Below, in pieces: positions 1-6,900 of a DNA stretch of 18,488 nucleotides (the first letter of the stretch is position 1; the number at the start of each line of letters is the position of its first letter). The stretch covers positions 1 to 18,488 of the forward strand of contig JAOXYB010018006.1 of the NCBI GenBank assembly GCA_028565635.1. The letters are read 5' to 3'. This DNA comes from Phoronis ovalis (taxonomy: Eukaryota; Phoronida; Phoronidae). The notes below the pieces were generated by a model. It was given only the letters and a program-made list of their open reading frames with translations, did not search any database and was not told where the DNA came from. Made by a program: the position numbers and the translations under genes.

Positions 1-560
1 GATGTAGAATGTTTTATCAAAGTGTTCAGGCAAAGATTGAATGATACAAATATACAAGATTGGCACAATAGTGTAACGGTACGACTGGGGAATAGCTCCT
101 ACCCGTTCTTATTATCTCAGCACTTTTACCACAATATAAAATATTACAATTATTATTAACATATTACCATATATCCTTTAAATTTATACCTGGATATCAT
201 TTACAGTCATTATTAATAAATAAAACATACACACGAAGTATATTACAGTATATAAAATTATCTTACCTGCAAATAATATAGGCCTCTATATAGTGAGTCA
301 TATATTGTGATCACAAGAATCACGTCACCGTTTGGATTTTCCACAAATTAACATTGAAAGAAATGTCCGCTTACAATCTACTTGACCTCTCGTGCGCGAA
401 CTGATACAAAGTCCTGTGATGCGCCCCGAGATTTTCGTTTATTTCACACCGGTTCACAAGCAACAGCTATAATTCCCGTTGAAAAATAGCCTATTATATT
501 TTAACTATAACCCAATGGATTTTTGTCTAGTGGTATACACCTATACACCCTGCTAATATT
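1..560. other. Upstream stretch with no secure gene
   Basis: No recognisable coding exon is seen. On the minus strand there is a good-looking splice donor (TTTGCAG then GTAAGA, around 262-270). It is preceded by a short open segment that begins with an ATG near 299-301, and by a CpG-containing patch around 380-435. This could be the promoter and first exon of a gene running leftward out of the window. No protein similarity supports it, so it is only a possibility. Confidence 0.2.
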
Positions 561-961
561 TTTTTAGGAACTATTCGAGACCTTACAGCTCAAGCACTAG
601 TGCTCCTCTAGTGCTACGACAACCCGGAAAAACGTTGTTACCACAACTAGGTTGTGGTATGATAATAGTAACTGTGGAGCTAAATTCGGATAAACTGGTT
701 TATATACTTCTCTGTTAGTAACTGAGTGGATAATACTGCTTACAATTAACAATGTTACATCGCTTCACCATCCCAGATGTTCTTTACAGTAAAGTATCTT
801 CCAGTATTAATTGAAATAATACATATTACTTGCTACGTGCTATTGCTATTATCCTAGAACATCGCAATTCGGCTACTTCAAGTACTTGTTCATAAATAAC
901 TAATCGGATCGGAGAAGGGGTGGCTTTATAATCGTACGTAGGTGGTTAGATGCGCAACAGA
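561..961 (+). promoter_or_regulatory. Probable 5' flank/promoter of the ALPK1-like gene
   Basis: This lies just upstream of the candidate start codon at 962. It contains an ETS-like CCGGAA at 624-629 and a perfect 9-bp inverted repeat with a 3-bp spacer at 639-659, whose arms contain ACCACAA/TTGTGGT, the RUNX-type core. A TTTATAAT-like stretch lies near 925-932, about 35 bp before the ATG. A 12-bp perfect palindrome (AGCACTAGTGCT) lies at 593-604. The sites are seen directly; calling the region a promoter is inference from its position. Confidence 0.3.
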
Positions 962-983
962 ATGACAGGAAGACAATTAATAG
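962..983 (+). CDS. Candidate first coding exon of the ALPK1-like gene (MTGRQLI + split codon)
   Basis: An ATG with A at -3 opens seven codons (MTGRQLI) plus one base, then a GTAAAT donor at 984. The exon ends in phase 1, exactly what the exon at 2137 needs: the joined codon is GAA (Glu). The intron would be 1,153 bp and contains the composite MITE. No other in-frame Met exists before the P-loop in the next exon, so some upstream exon is required. This one is the only phase-compatible candidate I found, but a 22-bp coding exon can arise by chance. Another donor-like site (GTAAGT, at 1966-1971) could belong to an alternative 5' exon. Confidence 0.4.
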
Positions 984-3900
984 GTAAATAAAAAAATCAC
1001 TGTTTTATCAATTTCCGCATATTAAGGTAAGCTTCCTACAATCCTACTTGATATCCCACTACCCAGCCTGAAGGTACGCCCGGAAGTCCACGGTCAGTGC
1101 ATTGCCATTCGGATTGGAGGGTACTTTTTAGACAGAGGTGTGCAGCCCAAACTCAAAATGTTCGCCCATTTTAGGATTTTACTCTCAAAAATGGACCCAT
1201 TTTTAGAATTTCGTGTCACAAGAGAACACATTTTTGAAGGTTTTCTCTTGTCAATGAAAACATCCACCGGAAAGCTTCCGAAAGCTACCTTTAAATAAAA
1301 TCGTGAAAAACGACCCATTTTTAGGGACCTTTCTGTGAAAAGTGGACCCATGTTTAGGAATTTATTAGTGAAAAAGCCCGGGGGGGGTACTGCCATTCAA
1401 AGTCACTATATATGTATGTGCCGCCCATTAGGCTCCCTTTTTTCAGCTCCCGCATTAACCACAGGGTATGTTTTTCATACTTCTCAAAGCTGTATTTACA
1501 ACAGGGTATACTTTTTTGTTGGATATTTACCACAGGGTATATTTTCAAAAAATATTCATTTACCACGGGGTGTAACGCATTTATGACAGGTATGAAAAAT
1601 TTAGGTTTGTAAATTTTTCCATATTTATATTACCACAGGGTATATAATTTATAAGTGAATTTTACTCAGGGTATCTATTTCGGGAGAGTTATTTACGACA
1701 GGGTATTTTTTCATTTACGACTGTGTATATTTTTGGTGATCTTTATTACCACAGGGTCAGGATTTTTACCCTGGGCCGCACACCCCTACCAATTTTTCTG
1801 CCAAGTACCCCCGGTACACATTTGGACGGCGCATCCCCGTATTCATGATAATGCCCATATCTGCAACTTACAACTATATACAGTTGAGTTTTGTGCTGAT
1901 CTTTGTCTACTTATCCATCCCCAAATACCAGACCAGAAGTAAATCAAACTAAGAGCCACTAAAAAGTAAGTGTGTACTTTGTATATGTGACGTGATGTGG
2001 TAGTAGTTCATTCAGTTCTAGAGTAGATAATGTTTTTTAATTGCCTTGTCACCCCATCATTACACTATTTAATACTGGTTGTACATCATAACATTTGTTG
2101 TTCACATCCTGCAAAAATATAACAATTGTTTTTTAGAACTTCCACTTATTTTTCATCAGTGCTTTGAACAAATCGTTTCCACAGTTGCTCCTGATAATAT
2201 TATCAATGTTGATAGCAAAGTCCAGAACATTATTCAGGAAGTAACTGATAATGGTGTGACATTTGTCTTCGGTGATAATGGCAATGGGCGATCAACTGTA
2301 CTGAGGAAAATTTATGGAAAATTGATATCAGAGCCTAACAGATGTCTGTACATTAATACTGTTAACCCCGTCTGTAAGCTGGCGCAAGTCTGGAACTATT
2401 TTGGTCAGTTGGCTAATGAGTGTGGAGAAAAACAACTTGGAAAGATTTTATTTTTGGTATATTTATACTTATTTACATTAAAAGTTATCAATAATATGTT
2501 AAACTACTGCCATTAAACAACCACAACTGTTTAATAAAAGATAAAAAGTTTTCTATTTAGAGTGCTCCGAAGGAAGTGTATTTGTATTATGAGCCATCCT
2601 TAGAAATTGTATTTTGTGCAGTATGTTTTTAGTTGTTTTACATTTGAGAGACTTAATGAAACTAGTAGCGTTCAATATAAAGAACTCAAGTAACAGCTAT
2701 AAACATGCTTTAATGGAAACATGGCTGGTTTCATGTATGCTGGGTACATTACATACCGCGAGACACCTGGTGGTCAGATATAACACATTGAAATTGCTTT
2801 GCCTGTTTATTATACAACACATTAAGTTGTTGATGTGTTTGAAAGCATTTGTACAATTATATTGATATTTTCAGTCTTTCTACAAATATTGTAGTGTACG
2901 TTTTTAAACTCCAGTGAGTAAACTTTTATATTCAATAAATTTAAACTTTTAAATAATTTGAAAGACTAAATTAAAGCTGATTATTGTTTGAATTTATAGG
3001 AGTCAGCTGGGAAGCAAACAAAAGATTCAGCACTGGTGGAATTCTTAAAAAAAAAATTCGATTGGCTGCTCATAGACAATAGCAACAGATGGGAGCCTCA
3101 TATTTTGGGACATCTAATTGATTGGATCAGAGGGAGTGCTACTAAATTGATTGTTGTTTCCACCAAGCATGCCATATCTAAGATTTCTCATCCAGAGAAG
3201 ATTCCTGTTTATCCAATACCAGAGTGGGCAACATATGAATGGCTTCAATGGATTAGTCATAGGTTGGTGCTATATCAGATTATAGAAAAATGTTACACTT
3301 TGTTATCATAACACCTTCCATAATTGTTTTCCATGTCAGTTTACTGGTAGACAAAAATAAGGAAACCATTTTCCTAAGAACAAAGAAATTTTTATGAGTA
3401 TTATGTGTAAATGACCACCTGTTTTGGACATCTTTCTGAAACATGGGCAACATTTGTTTACATTTTTTTAGCCAGGTGTTTATAAAAAAGGATTGTAATC
3501 TATTTGGGAAAGTATATTGTACATAAACCTCAGTGACTGTGAATAATATTGTTATTACAGTTGTTTGCAACATTTTTCTTTTTTATTTGTTTTAGGCTAG
3601 TCGGTACTGATGGTGTGCCTATGATAACGATTACTGAAGACACATTGCCACATAACCTCAAGTTCGTGGAAATTCTGTGCACTCTCATAAAAGTATGTGG
3701 ACTTATAAAGGCTGAGGAGGTTTTGCAAGTCATCAAAGATGGAGAAGGTTAGACGTATACTAATGACAAGACAGTGCTATACTGCTTTTTATTAAAGTTG
3801 ATTACTTCTGTGCCTCAAACTTATAATAGAACAAGAATTTGATATCAAACATAGCTGAACTGATGTAGATTATTAGTTTATTTTTAATTCTTTAGAAATG

Positions 3901-6900
3901 GTGTAGCAATTTTAAACCAAACTATTCTAATTTGTACTGTGACATTATTTTCTGTTTCTTGTACAAACAGGACACAATCTTAATGCACTTGTTCGGACAA
4001 TTTTAAAGATGCTATTTGATGAGAATGTACTATCCCAGCTATGTGCAGTGAATGTGGCAAGACACCATCTTCCATTACCAAGGAGCACACAATTAGAACA
4101 GTTAAGGCAGCTAGGTCTTATTAATGTACATACTGGTAACAGTGGTAAGTGAATTGTACTTAGCCTATGACTGTAACAACAGAATACAGCAGATGTAACT
4201 GCGCTCCATCATCTTTCATATATTGACACGTGACATTTGATGTGTCACAAAAACAGTGGTACCCTTGTCTTACTGAACATCTATAAAACAACGACATCTA
4301 GTAGTGAAATCTGTGTTTTGAAAGCCTCGCTTCTTGCGCTAATGCTAGCAACAATTTTATTCTGTTACAGTAGCAATTATAGGTTTGGCTCATTTTGCAG
4401 CATTTGTAGCTTTCAAAAAAGCTATAGTAACTTGATCTTTTTACTAAAATTTGTTCCACTTACATGCTGCATAGAAAATCTGTAGAATTTCATTTAGTTA
4501 AATAAAAATATTTTAGAAAAATGTTGTTTTATTGTTATGGTAGTTGATATACTAATTCCATATCCAGTTTATTTTAATAACTTGAAAGTTGTTAGGTAAA
4601 ATATTTTTAGATGGAGATTTCATCACAGTTAGCTTACCAGACTGTGTAAGACACTGCTTTGAAAGTATTGTGGGTGAAAACATCTTGAAGCATCACCAGG
4701 AAGCACACAAATCATGGATGAATGTATTGTCTCCAAAACTGATGTAAATACTTTAATTAACTTCTCAAGATCACAATGGATTTCTTATTTTGAGGGAAAA
4801 CTGGCCTGATTCTATAAGTATGGATCTTTAATTTAAAGTGTTATTAGGGCTGTTCCGCTTTTAATTGTACGGGAGGGGCGGAAGTCACTTTTTTTCTGAC
4901 CCACAACCCAGAATATGAATTTTATTCTGGTACCCACCACCTGGAATTTAAAATTAAAATGGACCCGCACTACCCAGAATTTTTTGTTTAATTACGCGAG
5001 TATTTCTACCTAATCTATCAATTATATTCATTCAAAACCTTGTCGATTGACGACAGTACGTCTAAAAGTCTGTAAAGCATTCTATTTTAACTCGGAGATT
5101 ATCAATGCACAGTTTAAATCAACTTCAAATGTAATATTAAAGCCCCACTTGCCGAAACACATGTATTGTACACCAAAAGCAGGATATGGAGCTGACAAAC
5201 ATCTGTCTGCGCATGCCCAGTAATGACGTCATTTCCTATTTTCCAATAACATGGGGATTTGATGCAGGGAATTTCGACAACTATCTTTGTATATTCTCCG
5301 AGTGATTTGAGTTTTAAAACAGTTTAGATCACAATCCATTTCGTTTATTAAGAGCACAAAATAATCGTAGGGTAAATAAGATCACCCATGAATAATTACG
5401 ATGACCTGAACTTTATACCAACCACCCGTCAAATGGATTTATTTTCCACCCCACCACCTATAATATGTATTTAAGTACGATACCCACCACCCGTAATATT
5501 TCTATTCAACTGCCATCCGCCCCTCCGTACAATTGAAAGCGGAACAGCCCTTATGCAATTTTTAAAAAATATTATTTTTTATTCAAATATTAAATAAATA
5601 TGCTGCCTTTCTGTATCAATGAAATAGTGCAATATATTTAAATTTCTGTTGCGACAATTTTAAAGGAAACTTTTGTAAACTTAATATGGCAGTAAAACTT
5701 TGTCTGATTTTCCAGGACGTTATTTTCGGCTGCTTTAAAACAATCCTGGGCATTTGTTCCTGAAACATGGCAGTATGCAGAGTTTGTTGGTGAAGAAGAA
5801 ATGGTTAACCTGCGTGATCTCATTATGGCAAACAACAAACAACTCCCTCAAGTGGCAGAGCGACAAGTAATACTGGTATGATGCTTTCTGTAGAAAATTC
5901 TTTAAAGATGAGGTGGCTATCACAATGTCTAGCTATCTAATTTGCAATACATTTTTTTTTTGAAAATGACACATTATACACATATTTTTGCACTTTATCC
6001 ATAAAGAATGCTTAGTGCTGCGCAGCATATTTTGTTCACACTTGTAACTGTATTTTATTAGAAATGTATACTTAAAAGTGTCAACTTGAAAAAATTAGAA
6101 AATGCCTTTTCACATGTAAAAAGTTTTGTGAGAAACATTCATTGCCTGACTCTCTCTCTAATATGTAGCCATCCTTAGTAATTCTCTGTAATCTCAATCA
6201 GCTATGTTTATAAACCAGTGGTATTTATTTTTACCATTAAAGTATGCTGTTTAACATTTTCTTGTATTTCAGCAAGCATTGTACCACTCATTACTTGGTG
6301 AAGATTTCTCTGTGGCTGCAGCTCTTCTATTTGTGATTGTCAGATTCATGTACACATTTGGTTCAGCGAGTGATGCCTTAATTATTGCAGACTACATCAA
6401 TGAAAAAAGTCCTGAGACCTCTGTTGCACCCCAGTTAGTAATAAGGAAGGCAAGAGTAATGAAAGATACTGGAGATCTACTAGGAGCAGAGAGGATACTT
6501 GAAGAAATCCTTGATGAAAAAACAGAAAAACGTTTGTGTTTATCTTAAAATACTGTGTATATTTCACAAAACTGCTCTATAGAAATTACCGGTATATAGA
6601 AAAATGGGTTTTATATTAATTTTTTTGTTTTTGCAAAGCAAGTTGGAAAAATTTTAAACACATTTACACTTTTGAAACTATGCAAAAAAAGTAACATGGT
6701 AAGATTTTATATGCATTGTTTAAAAAATTATGATGAGTGTTTTTTTTTTCAGAACGTTGGCAATATAAACAAGATTATGACTACACATTGGTACAAGCTG
6801 TCTGTGTGCAAATCAAAGGATACATACAACATAACCTAGGTGAAAAAAAAGATTATTTATGAAACGTCGCAAATTTCGGAATAACTAATGCTGCAAACAA

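Noticed and set aside
61-115. tRNA-like A-box (TAGTGTAACGG) suggesting a tRNA or SINE
   Set aside because: No B-box or cloverleaf follows at the right distance.
1458-1758. CRISPR-like spaced repeat (ACCACAGGGTAT units)
   Set aside because: Units are degenerate and unevenly spaced, lie inside a MITE, and the DNA is clearly animal.
1094-1942. Open frames on both strands (1094-1396, 1335-1586, 1354-1566, 1412-1612, 1655-1942)
   Set aside because: They lie in the tandem repeats and ends of the composite MITE; the amino acids only reflect the repeat units.
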